DNA of 21,825 bases. Source: Butyricicoccus_A sp964387535 (lineage in GTDB: Bacteria; Bacillota; Clostridia; Oscillospirales; Butyricicoccaceae). This document shows positions 1 to 7,944 of this stretch, piece after piece. The notes below the pieces were generated by a model, which made no database searches, was not told where the DNA came from, and worked only from the letters and a program-made list of their open reading frames with translations. The stretch is from contig CAYLXH010000020.1 in NCBI GenBank assembly GCA_964387535.1, positions 1 to 21,825 of the forward strand, in the 5' to 3' direction. The stretch's first letter is position 1; every line of letters starts with the position of its first letter. The translations under genes were made by a program, and so were the position numbers.

Positions 1-1
1 T

Positions 2-469
2 TTACCATTTCCTGTATCTTACGACTCCGTTGTAGATATCTGTACTTGGTGCGATGACGGCTTTGGCTATTTTGAACTCACAGAAGCCTTTTCAGAACTT
101 CGTGAAACAGGGCATATCAGTTGTATGATGACAGATTCCCATGAGCACTACTCGATTACTGAAAAAGGACGGGAGACTGCTCATATTTTTGCAACCCGCC
201 TGCCATATACTGTGCGGGAAGCCGCTGAATTATCAGCGTTGCGCGTGATTCGCAAGATTCGCCGTGACGCACAGATTATCACTGCAACGGAGCAGCGTGA
301 TGAAAAAGACTATGTAGTTACTCTCACAATGCAGGATGTATTCTCCATACAAATGAACGTCGTTAGTCCATCTCAGGCATCTTTGCTGGAGCAGAGTTTC
401 AAAAAACATGCTGAAGATATCTATCAAGATATGCTTACCGCTCTGACAAAAAGCTACGACGAGGAATAG
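2..469 (+). CDS. DUF4364 family protein, 5'-truncated by the window edge
   Basis: The open frame runs in from the left edge without a stop; the first ATG codons near 125-128 are internal. The visible part is about 155 residues plus stop. Its start reads LPFPVSYDSVVDICTW, followed by CDDGFGYFELTEAFSELRE, the arrangement I know from DUF4364 proteins of Clostridia, which resemble small winged-helix proteins. The C-terminal half (from the YSITEKGRETA motif, a typical wing/turn of winged-helix proteins) is mostly alpha/beta and soluble, with no membrane segment. The biochemical function is not known; a DNA-binding or transcriptional role is inferred only from the winged-helix look. It ends in a terminator hairpin 9 nt after the stop codon. 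Confidence 0.75.
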   Translation, partial: LPFPVSYDSVVDICTWCDDGFGYFELTEAFSELRETGHISCMMTDSHEHYSITEKGRETAHIFATRLPYTVREAAELSALRVIRKIRRDAQIITATEQRDEKDYVVTLTMQDVFSIQMNVVSPSQASLLEQSFKKHAEDIYQDMLTALTKSYDEE

Positions 470-477
470 CAAACACA

Positions 478-514
478 GAAAGGCGGGAATATTCCTGTCT
501 TTCTTTTTATTTTT
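478..514 (+). terminator. Rho-independent terminator after the DUF4364 gene
   Basis: The arms 478-490 and 491-503 (GAAAGGCGGGAAT / ATTCCTGTCTTTC) pair along almost their whole length with two G-U pairs; in practice the innermost bases form the loop. A T-rich run (504-514, TTTTTATTTTT) follows. It starts 9 nt after the DUF4364 stop. Confidence 0.75.
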
Positions 515-541
515 CATACAATGGGAAAGGATTGGATCGTA

Positions 542-1408
542 ATGTCAAATAAGAAAAAAGGCGTTTTATTTATTTTGTGTTCTGCCTTCTGTTTTGCGCT
601 GATGAATCTGTTTGTGAAGCTCTCTGGTGATCTTCCTTCCATGCAAAAAAGTTTTTTTCGAAATCTAGTAGCAATGATATTTGCATTTATTATTCTCATG
701 CGTTCCGAAGAAAAGTTGCATTTTCAGAAGAAAAATCTGCCATATCTTCTGGCGCGGTCTATTTTTGGAACAGTTGGCATTCTCTGCAATTTTTACGCAG
801 TCAGCCATTTGCTCCTTCCTGATGCCTCCATGCTGAATAAATTGTCTCCTTTTTTTGCTATTTTGATCTCTTATCTTTATCTGAAGGAAAAAGTCACGCC
901 GGTACAAGCAGGCTCTGTTATTCTCGCCTTTTTGGGAGCGCTCTGTATTATTAAACCAGGATTTTCTGCTTTTTCACAAGTATTTCCTTGCATCATCGGT
1001 GCCTTTGGTGGATTTTGTGCCGGTACTGCATATACAATGGTACGTAAGCTCAGTTTAAATGGTGAACGAGGTCCGTTTATTGTTTTCTTTTTTTCCGCAT
1101 TTTCCTGTGCATTCTGTCTGCCATATCTGATTTTCTTCTTTCACCCGATGTCACTTTATCAGCTGGCGATGCTGCTATGTGCGGGTCTGGCTGCATCGGG
1201 AGGTCAATTTTCTATTACAGCCGCTTATTCCAACGCACCGGCACGAGAACTTTCCATCTACGATTACTTTCAGATCTTGTTTTCTGCTATTTTGGAACTC
1301 CTATTTTTCCACCAGATTCCCGACCAATGGAGTATTCTCGGTTATATTATCATTTGCAGTACCTCAATATATATGTTTTTATATAATAACAGACGAAATC
1401 CAACATGA
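542..1408 (+). CDS. EamA/DMT-family transporter (drug/metabolite exporter)
   Basis: A protein of 288 residues made almost entirely of hydrophobic helices. It fits the usual ten-helix, two-EamA-domain plan of the drug/metabolite transporter superfamily (about 280-300 residues). Family-like segments are the N-terminal KKGVLFILCSAFCFALMNLF helix, SFFRNLVA, and the YLYLKEKVTPVQAGSVILAF motif closing repeat 1. The substrate cannot be told; members export metabolites, amino acids or drugs, or import nucleotide sugars. I choose the ATG at 542 because GGAAAGG (524-530) lies 11 nt ahead. The in-frame ATG at 521 has no ribosome binding site and sits right after the preceding terminator. Only about 28 nt separate terminator and start, so no complete separate promoter is visible and read-through may supply the transcript. 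Confidence 0.88.
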   Translation: MSNKKKGVLFILCSAFCFALMNLFVKLSGDLPSMQKSFFRNLVAMIFAFIILMRSEEKLHFQKKNLPYLLARSIFGTVGILCNFYAVSHLLLPDASMLNKLSPFFAILISYLYLKEKVTPVQAGSVILAFLGALCIIKPGFSAFSQVFPCIIGAFGGFCAGTAYTMVRKLSLNGERGPFIVFFFSAFSCAFCLPYLIFFFHPMSLYQLAMLLCAGLAASGGQFSITAAYSNAPARELSIYDYFQILFSAILELLFFHQIPDQWSILGYIIICSTSIYMFLYNNRRNPT

Positions 1409-1418
1409 TAGAATCATA

Positions 1419-1452
1419 AACACGGCGGCATTCGCGAGGATGCCGCCGTGTT
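1419..1452. terminator. Bidirectional terminator hairpin between convergent genes
   Basis: A GC-rich perfect 13-bp stem (AACACGGCGGCAT / ATGCCGCCGTGTT) with an 8-nt loop (TCGCGAGG). It lies between the plus-strand EamA gene (ends 1408) and the minus-strand HU gene (ends 1580). Neither side has a long U tract (TTGTTATATAT on plus, TTTATGATTC on minus), so termination strength is uncertain. Position and symmetry suggest it serves both directions. Confidence 0.65.
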
Positions 1453-1579
1453 GTTATATATCATGTATGTTTACGAGGTACGATGAAGCAATGCATTTCT
1501 GGAAGTATGTGAAAATACCGATGATGATACAGCACAGCTTCACGCTATTATTTGTAGAATACAAGGCAAATGGTATCTG
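1453..1579. other. Intergenic gap without recognisable gene
   Basis: About 127 bases between the convergent terminator and the HU stop codon. Translation in all frames gives no protein I recognise. It is also where the S4-domain RqcP/YabO gene often follows HU in clostridia, and it holds no trace of that gene that I can see. Confidence 0.5.
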
Positions 1580-1900
1580 CTATTCCTGATTATTGTCATG
1601 ATGATGCATCATTCCTTTCATTCCCCTGCCACGTACCTTTTCCTTTAACCCTTTTCCAGGGCGAAACATTGGTATCTTTGCGGCGGGAATCGGGACGCTG
1701 TCCGAAGCGTAAGGGAGCCGCACCGTACGTTCTGGGCGTTCTTTGATTTCAAACACGCCGAAACCAATAAAATTTAATTTGTCTCCGTTTGCAAGTACAT
1801 CTCCAATGCAGTCAAGCATAGCATCCAATGTAGCTTCCGTATCCTTTTTCTGTAATCCAGTACGATCTGCAACCATACGAACAAAGTCGGCCTTTTTCAT
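1580..1900 (-). CDS. HU-family DNA-binding protein with His/Met-rich C-terminal tail
   Basis: A protein of 106 residues; HU is normally about 90. Residues 1-88 follow the HU fold: helical dimer core MKKADFVRMVADRTGL..., the GDKLNFIGFGVFEIKER saddle (39-55), and a beta-arm 56-78 with the tip RLPYASDSV in place of the usual RNPQTGE-type tip, then IPAAKIPMFRPGK. HU dimers bend and compact DNA and help replication, repair and transcription. Residues 89-106 form an extra basic then Met/His-rich tail (RGRGMKGMMHHHDNNQE) that canonical HU lacks. The ATG overlaps the mazG stop by 4 nt, so translation is probably coupled. MazG followed by HU is a gene order I know from clostridia. A specialised (minor) HU paralogue is possible; whether the tail binds metal is speculation. 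Confidence 0.88.
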   Translation of the reverse strand: MKKADFVRMVADRTGLQKKDTEATLDAMLDCIGDVLANGDKLNFIGFGVFEIKERPERTVRLPYASDSVPIPAAKIPMFRPGKGLKEKVRGRGMKGMMHHHDNNQE

Positions 1901-2685
1901 TGATTGTTTTTCGCCTCATTCCAAAGAAGATTCATATCTTCCAGTGAGAGATCTTGCAATGCTTTTCCCCTTTTTTCTGAGACATCCTCCATATAAGCAA
2001 ATCGCTGGATAAATTTTTCGCAGGTTTTTTCAAGAGCGCGTTCTGGATCAATATTTTGAAAACGGGCAATTTTTACCACAGCAAATAGCAGATCACCCAA
2101 TTCTTCTTCAATGTTACCATCACCGCGCAGAGCACATTTCACCTCTTCTAATTCTTCATCTACTTTATTCAGCGCGCCATCAATGCTGTCCCATTCAAAA
2201 CCAACCTTTGCGGCTTTACTTTGAATTTTGTCAGCACGAATCAAGGATGGAAGACTTCGAGCTACACTCTTCAGCGTCTCCGAAGCGGATTTCTGGTGCT
2301 TCTCCACCTTTTTTAGTTCATCCCAATTTGCTAAGATTTCTTGTGTGCCGGAAACAGCAGTACTTCCAAATACATGAGGATGTCGGTAAATCATTTTTTT
2401 ACAGACCCCATCAGCGACATCATCCAATGTGAATACTCCCTTTTCTTTTTCAATCTGTGTGTGAAAAACGACTTGAAACAGCACATCTCCCAGCTCTTCT
2501 TTGAGTAGTTCACTGTTCTCATTGTCAATGGCTTCGCAGACTTCATAAACTTCTTCTATAAAATTACGACGAATGGAAGCATGAGTCTGTTCTCGATCCC
2601 ACATACATCCATTTTCCGAACGCAAAATCTCCATAATTTCCAATAGATCCTGAATATTATAGGCACTTTTCAACGTAAAATTCAT
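1897..2685 (-). CDS. mazG: MazG nucleoside triphosphate pyrophosphohydrolase
   Basis: A protein of 262 residues, the usual size for two-domain MazG. The enzyme hydrolyses NTPs/dNTPs to NMP and pyrophosphate, cleaning the nucleotide pool; in E. coli it also lowers ppGpp. The first all-alpha domain has CMWDREQTHASIRRNF (27-42), EEVYE (44-48) and KEELGDVLF (62-70). The second repeats the metal-binding pattern with DEELEEVK (176-183) and EEELGDLLFAVV (193-204). The glutamate and aspartate residues that bind Mg are present in both halves. The ATG at 2685 follows AGAGG at about 6 nt. It lies 17 nt behind the flippase stop and overlaps HU by 4 nt, giving a flippase-mazG-HU operon like the yabM-yabN region of Bacillus. 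Confidence 0.95.
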   Translation of the reverse strand: MNFTLKSAYNIQDLLEIMEILRSENGCMWDREQTHASIRRNFIEEVYEVCEAIDNENSELLKEELGDVLFQVVFHTQIEKEKGVFTLDDVADGVCKKMIYRHPHVFGSTAVSGTQEILANWDELKKVEKHQKSASETLKSVARSLPSLIRADKIQSKAAKVGFEWDSIDGALNKVDEELEEVKCALRGDGNIEEELGDLLFAVVKIARFQNIDPERALEKTCEKFIQRFAYMEDVSEKRGKALQDLSLEDMNLLWNEAKNNQ

Positions 2686-2702
2686 ACTCGTCCTCTTCTC
2701 AC

Positions 2703-4283
2703 TCAGCTTATTTTCAGTAAAGTTGCCAGCTTTTTCCCACCAGGAAGCATTGCAATATCCTCATATTTTAAACCACGCAACAGCAGCAGAACCATAAGAT
2801 ACAGCAATGGCATGCATCCACACACAATTCCCAAAGAAAGTCTCCCGTCGCAGCGCGGTAAAAGCCACTGATAGAATTGCCATCCTCCTTGTACCATTAC
2901 ACAAGAGGCTGCAATACAGGGTAAGGTAGAAGACACAATCGGTGGGATCCATTTTATCTTACAATAAATTGCCTTGAGATTCAACAAAAGAATCAAGCCG
3001 AAACACACAATCGAACTGAGTGGAGCAGCCAAAATACCGATGTTCGGATCAGCCATCCCGATATACGAGAAAATAAACTTTGCCACGGCGCCAATCGTCA
3101 TGGTACATACCGTAATGTCCGGTCGTTCCATTGACTGCAAAACAGAGGTAGTCACAGAAGCTAAACCGACCAACACCTCGGCAAACCCAAGACAGGACAG
3201 CAATGGTTCTGCCGCAGCGACTCCCTGTGGCTGGGAGGAAAAGAGGAGCTCTAACAGCGGTCGGGAAAAAACAGTGAGAATTGCACCACAGGGAATGCAG
3301 ACCAGAATGGTCAGACGGCAGGCAGAAGCGATTAATCGCTGGCATGCTTTCTTCTGTCCCTTGCTCCACACTGCTGATATCGCTGGAAGGATACTTACAG
3401 AAATTGCTCCGGAAAACGCCTGCGGAAGATGATAGATTGTAAGAGCCATACCGGTATACGCTCCATATGTGGAGGTGATCTCCCGCGCTGTCATTCCGAT
3501 CTCTGGAAGTCTTCCATAAATCAATGTCATATCTAAAAAACCAGATACCGTCATCACAGCTGAGCCAAGTGTAATTGGAATCATTAAGGAAAAAAGCCGT
3601 GAATAAGGTATAGATTCCTGCTTCTTGCAGCAACGGATTGTTGGAATCACACTGTGACGTACGCTCCAGCTCAAATATAGGACAGCGATAAATTCACCAA
3701 TGGTAACGCCTAAGACTCCTCCCGCAGCGGCACCCGCGAGTCCATAACCTTGGCTAAATGCCTGTTTTGCAAGCATACATCCGAACAATAATTTTCCGCT
3801 TGCTTCCAATACCTGTGACACCGAAGTTGGTTCCATGTTTCCAGTGCCCTGATACCATCCTCGAAGAGCGGCTTCTGCTGTGACCAAAACAACAGCGGGA
3901 GCCACTGCTACTAAGCTATAGGCAGCATCTGGTTCACCAAATAGATTTGCGAGTCTGCCAGATGCTGCAGCCAATCCTCCGGACAATACTGCTGCAACTA
4001 GCGAAAACAACACGCCTGTTTTCCATACTAACAATTGTGCCTGCTTACGTTTTCCTAGCACAAGAGCTTCTGAAACCAAACAGGACTCGGCAATGGGAAT
4101 GCCAGACGCAGTGATCACAAACAGAATAGAAAAGAACTGCATCGCAAAAGAAAATATTCCCATTCCGCGGTCGCCAATCAGATTGGTCAATGGTATCTTG
4201 AACAAAGCACCCAACACTTTCACAATCAGGCCTGATACTAAAAGCATCATGGCACCATGTACATAGTTCTTCTTTTCTTGCAT
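2703..4283 (-). CDS. SpoVB-like polysaccharide/lipid flippase (MOP superfamily)
   Basis: An integral membrane protein of 526 residues, with about 12-14 hydrophobic helices. The start (KNYVHGAMMLLVSGLIVKVL, then ALFKIPLTNLIGDRGMGIF) is characteristic of the SpoVB/YtgP/polysaccharide biosynthesis branch of the MOP flippases, as is the following ASGIPIAESCLVSEA segment. These proteins move lipid-linked oligosaccharides or peptidoglycan precursors across the membrane; SpoVB acts in spore cortex formation. Its position ahead of mazG matches Bacillus yabM, which supports this subgroup rather than MATE drug efflux. I choose ATG 4283 (GGAG about 12 nt and GGGGG about 4 nt upstream). The longer in-frame start at 4370 would begin inside the terminator of the preceding gene. 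The exact substrate is unknown. Confidence 0.9.
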   Translation of the reverse strand: MQEKKNYVHGAMMLLVSGLIVKVLGALFKIPLTNLIGDRGMGIFSFAMQFFSILFVITASGIPIAESCLVSEALVLGKRKQAQLLVWKTGVLFSLVAAVLSGGLAAASGRLANLFGEPDAAYSLVAVAPAVVLVTAEAALRGWYQGTGNMEPTSVSQVLEASGKLLFGCMLAKQAFSQGYGLAGAAAGGVLGVTIGEFIAVLYLSWSVRHSVIPTIRCCKKQESIPYSRLFSLMIPITLGSAVMTVSGFLDMTLIYGRLPEIGMTAREITSTYGAYTGMALTIYHLPQAFSGAISVSILPAISAVWSKGQKKACQRLIASACRLTILVCIPCGAILTVFSRPLLELLFSSQPQGVAAAEPLLSCLGFAEVLVGLASVTTSVLQSMERPDITVCTMTIGAVAKFIFSYIGMADPNIGILAAPLSSIVCFGLILLLNLKAIYCKIKWIPPIVSSTLPCIAASCVMVQGGWQFYQWLLPRCDGRLSLGIVCGCMPLLYLMVLLLLRGLKYEDIAMLPGGKKLATLLKIS

Positions 4284-4330
4284 AAATCCCCCGTTCTCCT
4301 CAAAACAGAGTATGTTTTTCTGCATAGAAA

Positions 4331-4364
4331 TAGAAGAAAAAGAGGCAGAAAGCCTGCCTCTTTT
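4331..4364 (-). terminator. Rho-independent terminator downstream of the zinc-ribbon gene
   Basis: On the minus strand an 11-bp stem AAAAGAGGCAG / CTGCCTCTTTT with loop GCTTT is followed by TTTTTCTTC. It lies about 22 nt after the zinc-ribbon gene stop and probably ends the whole recJ-to-zinc-ribbon unit. It also separates that unit from the flippase operon. Confidence 0.85.
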
Positions 4365-4385
4365 GTCCATGTTTCTTGTTCTTTG

Positions 4386-4790
4386 TTAAAGCTGAGCACC
4401 ACAACCGCTGCAAAAAACATCATTTGCACTGCATTCCTTACCGCAATTTGGGCATTGGCTGCTCGTTTTTAAACTCTGTAGTTTGTTTCGGATTTCTGAA
4501 ACAGCTTGACACTTCTCATCAATCAGAATCAATTTCACCTGAATCTCCTCTTGATCAATTTCCATTCCGCAGTGCGTGTCATACAGCATTTTCCCAAGTT
4601 CTTTATACAACTGGTCCAGTTCAGAATTCAAATCAAAAATGCGAAGATTCAGCTTTGTTGATTCTACGACATTCGTCGCTTTTTTGCTGGCGACGCCAGC
4701 GGCATGGTTTGCAACCTTTCCGGTTCGGTCAGCCAACACCTCCGCAGATAGCTTGACACGGCTCATCAAATTCATTACCTTTTGATCCAA
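4386..4790 (-). CDS. Small coiled-coil protein with C-terminal zinc ribbon
   Basis: A protein of 134 residues of unknown function. Residues 1-45 are a basic, Ala-rich helix with no clear membrane segment. Residues 48-107 are predicted helical and charged (coiled-coil-like). The C-terminus is a zinc ribbon with C113-x2-C116 and C127-x2-C130 (CPNCGKE, CSGCGAQL). Such zinc-ribbon proteins are common in Oscillospirales genomes, but I cannot assign a role. A TTG start at 4790 is chosen because AGGAG sits 8 nt upstream; a nearby ATG at 4797 is in another frame. It begins 97 nt after the nucleoside kinase with no terminator that I can see between them, so it may be the last gene of the recJ-rel operon. 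Confidence 0.75.
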   Translation of the reverse strand: MDQKVMNLMSRVKLSAEVLADRTGKVANHAAGVASKKATNVVESTKLNLRIFDLNSELDQLYKELGKMLYDTHCGMEIDQEEIQVKLILIDEKCQAVSEIRNKLQSLKTSSQCPNCGKECSANDVFCSGCGAQL

Positions 4791-4887
4791 AATCCATTCT
4801 CCTCTCTATTCTTTTAGGATAGAAGAACACTGCCTTCCCGTCGCGATGATCAGATACTCTTTGAGTAGTAGGAAACTGCCAGCACGA

Positions 4888-5807
4888 TTACCCAATAAAT
4901 TCATGCATAATAGATGAATCCGGAATTAGATCGAATCGCTCCATCGGCTCAAATAGTTCCAAGGCATTGATGACGTCATCCAATCCTGCATCATGCATTT
5001 CTTTAAAATACGGTTGTGACAGCTCTCGCAGCTGATTCATCAAGACAGTGTCTTCATATGGTAAATAAGTATCAATAATCCGAACTGCATGAGGTACATA
5101 CGGATGGATGTAGCGTTTTTCTCCACGCCGCACAGATCGCCACATCTGAATTGTACCAATAACTGGTTCATCTCGGAAATTCTTATCGCGAATAGCACGT
5201 CGGACAAAGCGCAGCTTATGCGGAGCCAAACGATATTCTTTATGAATAACCACCTGCGTGCCGATTGCCATATATATACCAGTCGAACAATGCGCTAATG
5301 GCTCTGTAATTGCATCATTCAGCGCATGGATTCCTTCTATTACAGCAATTTCATCCTTTTTCAATTGCATTTCTTGGGTATGTTCTGTGCGCCTGCGTGT
5401 TGCAAAATCATATGAGGGACCTGAATGCAACGCCCCTGTGCAAGAGCAGACAGATGGCCGCTGAGCAATTCCAGATCCATGCATAAGGGAGATTCTAAAT
5501 CTTCCCTACCCTCCTCATCACGGGGCATCTCATACGCACCGCGCGTTAAATAATAATCATCCATTGAAATCGCATGGGAATGAATCCCGCGTTTTTCCAA
5601 CATATCGCGCAATCGTTGTGCAGTTGTTGTTTTTCCACTGGAAGATGGTCCATTTAACAAAACGATGGGACGCTCTTTATATGTTGCGCAGACAGTCTCC
5701 GCAACAGAGCAAATCGTGTCGTCATACTGTTTTTCGCTCTCAGAAATAAAGGCGGCTGCATCTTGTCGGCAACGGCTATTGATTTCCTTCAGTTCTATGT
5801 TCTTCAT
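4888..5807 (-). pseudogene. Uridine-kinase-like nucleoside kinase interrupted by a -1 frameshift
   Basis: Two overlapping minus-strand frames together give one clostridial uridine-kinase family protein of about 306 residues. The first frame starts at ATG 5807 (GAGGG 8 nt upstream, 10 nt after the hemZ stop). It carries Walker A GPSSSGKTT (53-61), MDDYYLTRGAYEMPRDEEGR and runs to ...GRCIQVP. The family pattern then continues in the other frame as SYDFATRRRTEH, VIEGIHALND, FRDEPVIGTIQMWRSVRRGE and the ending SSIMHEFIG. The break is at plus-strand 5416-5418: three Gs where four would restore Q-V-P-S-Y-D. Both halves look intact and conserved, so this is either a very recent inactivation or an assembly/sequencing error. 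The intact enzyme would phosphorylate uridine/cytidine or another nucleoside; the substrate is not certain. No standard -1 slippery heptamer is present. Confidence 0.85.
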
Positions 5808-5817
5808 CGCACATCCC

Positions 5818-7290
5818 TCACAATGACGCTGACCATTCAAGTAACACCTGCTTTCCGGTGTTAATTTTTTCAATTGAACTATTATATTCATATGGATATT
5901 TGGGATTGCTGATGCGTTGAATCTTATGTGCATCTGGATAAAGCAGCTTTGTCACACCGCCAGCTCCCAGAGACAGAATTGTCTGCAATTCCTCCATCAT
6001 ATAAATATTATAATCACATTCATACCCTTGCCGAGTCCACCCGACATTTTCATAGCCGCCGGCCATGAACTTCTGGCGATACAAATAATACGGTGAATAC
6101 CCAGCTGAAGTCAATGATTCTGTCGCTGCTTCCAACATCCTCCGCACCGTCTCGTGCCGACGTGTCACACAGGTTCGGTCGTTTTGATTAGCTCCCCGCT
6201 TTACCGCAAGTGTATGAACTGTAATATTTTCCGGCTCAAGAGCAACTAAAGTCCGAATTGTGTCCGCAAAACGATCCACAGTATCCCCTTCTAGTCCGGC
6301 AATGACGTCCATATTAATCACACGAAATCCCATGGTACGAGCCAATTGGTAGGTATCTACAACATCTTTGGCACTGTGCTTTCGACCGATTGTTTGAAGA
6401 ACCTGATCATTCATGGACTGCGGATTAATCGAAATTCGATCAACGCCATTCTCCACAAGGACCTGAAGTTTTTCTTTCGTAATAGTATCTGGGCGCCCCG
6501 CTTCCACAGTAAATTCCGAAATCTCTGATAAATCAAAAGCCACTTGTATTTCTGTGAGAAGTCTCAGAAGCTGCTCCGCAGACAGCGTGGTTGGAGTTCC
6601 TCCGCCAATATATACGGAAACAATCCGAAGTCCAGCTTGTCGAACAATCTTTCCTGCGTGAATAATCTCTGCATGAAGCGTGTCCAAATATGGTTGCATC
6701 AGAGCTCCTGCACGCTCAATGGAATGACTGACAAAGGAACAATAGCTGCAGCGAGATGGACAGAATGGAATACCAATATACAGAGAGATATCCTTGGGGT
6801 TCAGCTTTTTTTTCCGATCCCACGCAATGCCAGCGGAGCGAATGGCAAGCGCACGCCTTGCTGGCGATACTCGATATTCTTCTGTCATAATACGGGCCAC
6901 TTCGGCCGGAGAATATCCTCTTTCTAAAAAGCTACGGGCAAACTTTGCCGGACGCACACCGGTTAACGCTCCCCATTCCGGTACATAATCCAAAAACGGA
7001 GCAATAACCTCAAATATCGCCATCTTAATCGCATGTGTTACTGCTCGTTTTACTTCCTGTTTCTCTCCGTCTGTTTTTACGGTTTTTTCCGTACAGAATT
7101 CTTGCTCTCCACGACGGCAGCGGGCACGAATCTGAACTTGCAATTCAAAGGAATCAACCCATATGTTTAATTGATCCTGCTCTGCCCCTATTGGATGGTC
7201 ACTGCGCTCGGGGATTTCTGACGGAAACAGGTTGAACAACATGTCACGCACCGGGTGATCGTTCTCTAATCCACGAACCGTATAAATCAT
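5818..7290 (-). CDS. hemZ: HemZ-type radical SAM protein (coproporphyrinogen III oxidase-like)
   Basis: A protein of 490 residues. The N-terminal region of about 165 residues (with EWGALTGVRPAKFA) is typical of HemZ. A radical SAM core follows with the iron-sulfur motif CPSRCSYC (Cys at about 177, 181 and 184), IGGGTPTTL (the SAM-binding GGxTP region) and the HemN-like C-terminus (MMEELQTILSLGAGGVTKL). HemZ is annotated as oxygen-independent coproporphyrinogen dehydrogenase, a late haem step. Many clostridia keep it without a full haem pathway, so the true substrate may differ. I prefer ATG 7290: it overlaps the MBL gene stop as TGATG and has AGGCGG 7 nt upstream, while a TTG lies one codon earlier. 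It is the fifth gene of the recJ operon. Confidence 0.88.
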   Translation of the reverse strand: MIYTVRGLENDHPVRDMLFNLFPSEIPERSDHPIGAEQDQLNIWVDSFELQVQIRARCRRGEQEFCTEKTVKTDGEKQEVKRAVTHAIKMAIFEVIAPFLDYVPEWGALTGVRPAKFARSFLERGYSPAEVARIMTEEYRVSPARRALAIRSAGIAWDRKKKLNPKDISLYIGIPFCPSRCSYCSFVSHSIERAGALMQPYLDTLHAEIIHAGKIVRQAGLRIVSVYIGGGTPTTLSAEQLLRLLTEIQVAFDLSEISEFTVEAGRPDTITKEKLQVLVENGVDRISINPQSMNDQVLQTIGRKHSAKDVVDTYQLARTMGFRVINMDVIAGLEGDTVDRFADTIRTLVALEPENITVHTLAVKRGANQNDRTCVTRRHETVRRMLEAATESLTSAGYSPYYLYRQKFMAGGYENVGWTRQGYECDYNIYMMEELQTILSLGAGGVTKLLYPDAHKIQRISNPKYPYEYNSSIEKINTGKQVLLEWSASL

Positions 7291-7934
7291 CAACGAACCG
7301 CCTGAATCATATACGGATTTTTCTTACGCTCGGCGTTTAGCGTTGACACCTGCATATGTCCCGGGTAGACATGGTAGTCTCCTGGTAAATCATGCAATTT
7401 CTTAAGAGACTGTAACATTTTCAAAAAATCACCGCCGGCCAAATCACAGCGACCGCACTCGCGACAGAATAGTGTATCACCCGTAAACAAGCAATTTTCA
7501 ATCTGAATCGTACAGGATCCGGGAGTATGTCCAGGTGTATGGTAATAATGTGCCGTAATTCCACCAAACGTAACTTCGGTACCTTCCTCTGCGGGAATAT
7601 CTACACCAGGAAACTGAAAGCGATTTTTCATCTGACGTCCAAACGCACCAAATGCATTCAAACCTGCATCCTGCTGAAACAGATAGGAATCTTCCATGTT
7701 AACGACGACCTGAGCGCCCGTTGCCTGTTTTATTTCACCTACTGCCATAATATGATCAAAATGAGCATGGGTCAATAAAATATATTTCAGCTGAATCTCA
7801 TGCTGTTTGATCAGATTCAGCAACTGAGATGCATTGTCGCCAGGATCAATCATTGCACCTTCCTTGCTTGTTTCATCATAAATTAGATAGCAATTAGTGC
7901 CAATATCACCAACACAAGTTTGAATAATTTTCAC
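7290..7934 (-). CDS. MBL-fold metallohydrolase (glyoxalase II-like)
   Basis: A protein of 214 residues with all metal ligands of the metallo-beta-lactamase fold: HAHFDH (56-61), H136 in TPGHTPGS, D153 in FTGDTLF and H193 in VYPGHM. The short form, lacking the long C-terminal glyoxalase II domain, is common in bacteria and hydrolyses thioesters such as hydroxyacylglutathione analogues. The substrate here is unknown. The start is GTG 7934 with GAGGCG 6 nt upstream, 10 nt after the dtd stop. Between dtd and hemZ is its usual clostridial position, which tells of operon conservation rather than of function. Confidence 0.92.
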   Translation of the reverse strand: MKIIQTCVGDIGTNCYLIYDETSKEGAMIDPGDNASQLLNLIKQHEIQLKYILLTHAHFDHIMAVGEIKQATGAQVVVNMEDSYLFQQDAGLNAFGAFGRQMKNRFQFPGVDIPAEEGTEVTFGGITAHYYHTPGHTPGSCTIQIENCLFTGDTLFCRECGRCDLAGGDFLKMLQSLKKLHDLPGDYHVYPGHMQVSTLNAERKKNPYMIQAVR

Positions 7935-7944
7935 GGAATTCGCC

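Noticed and set aside
1179..1589. Plus-strand open frame overlapping the end of the EamA gene and running into the gap
   Set aside because: It is out of frame with the transporter, spans the strong terminator hairpin, and the translation matches no family I know.
2974..3432. 152-residue plus-strand open frame opposite the flippase
   Set aside because: It lies wholly antisense to a well-supported gene and has no recognisable domain.
4284..4370. An N-terminal extension of the flippase starting at 4370
   Set aside because: It would begin within the terminator of the upstream gene, has no ribosome binding site, and the extra residues do not resemble the family. ATG 4283 fits.
5400..5430. Programmed -1 frameshifting in the nucleoside kinase
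   Set aside because: The junction reads CAG GTC CCT CAT, which is not an X-XXY-YYZ slippery site, and I know of no recoding in this family.
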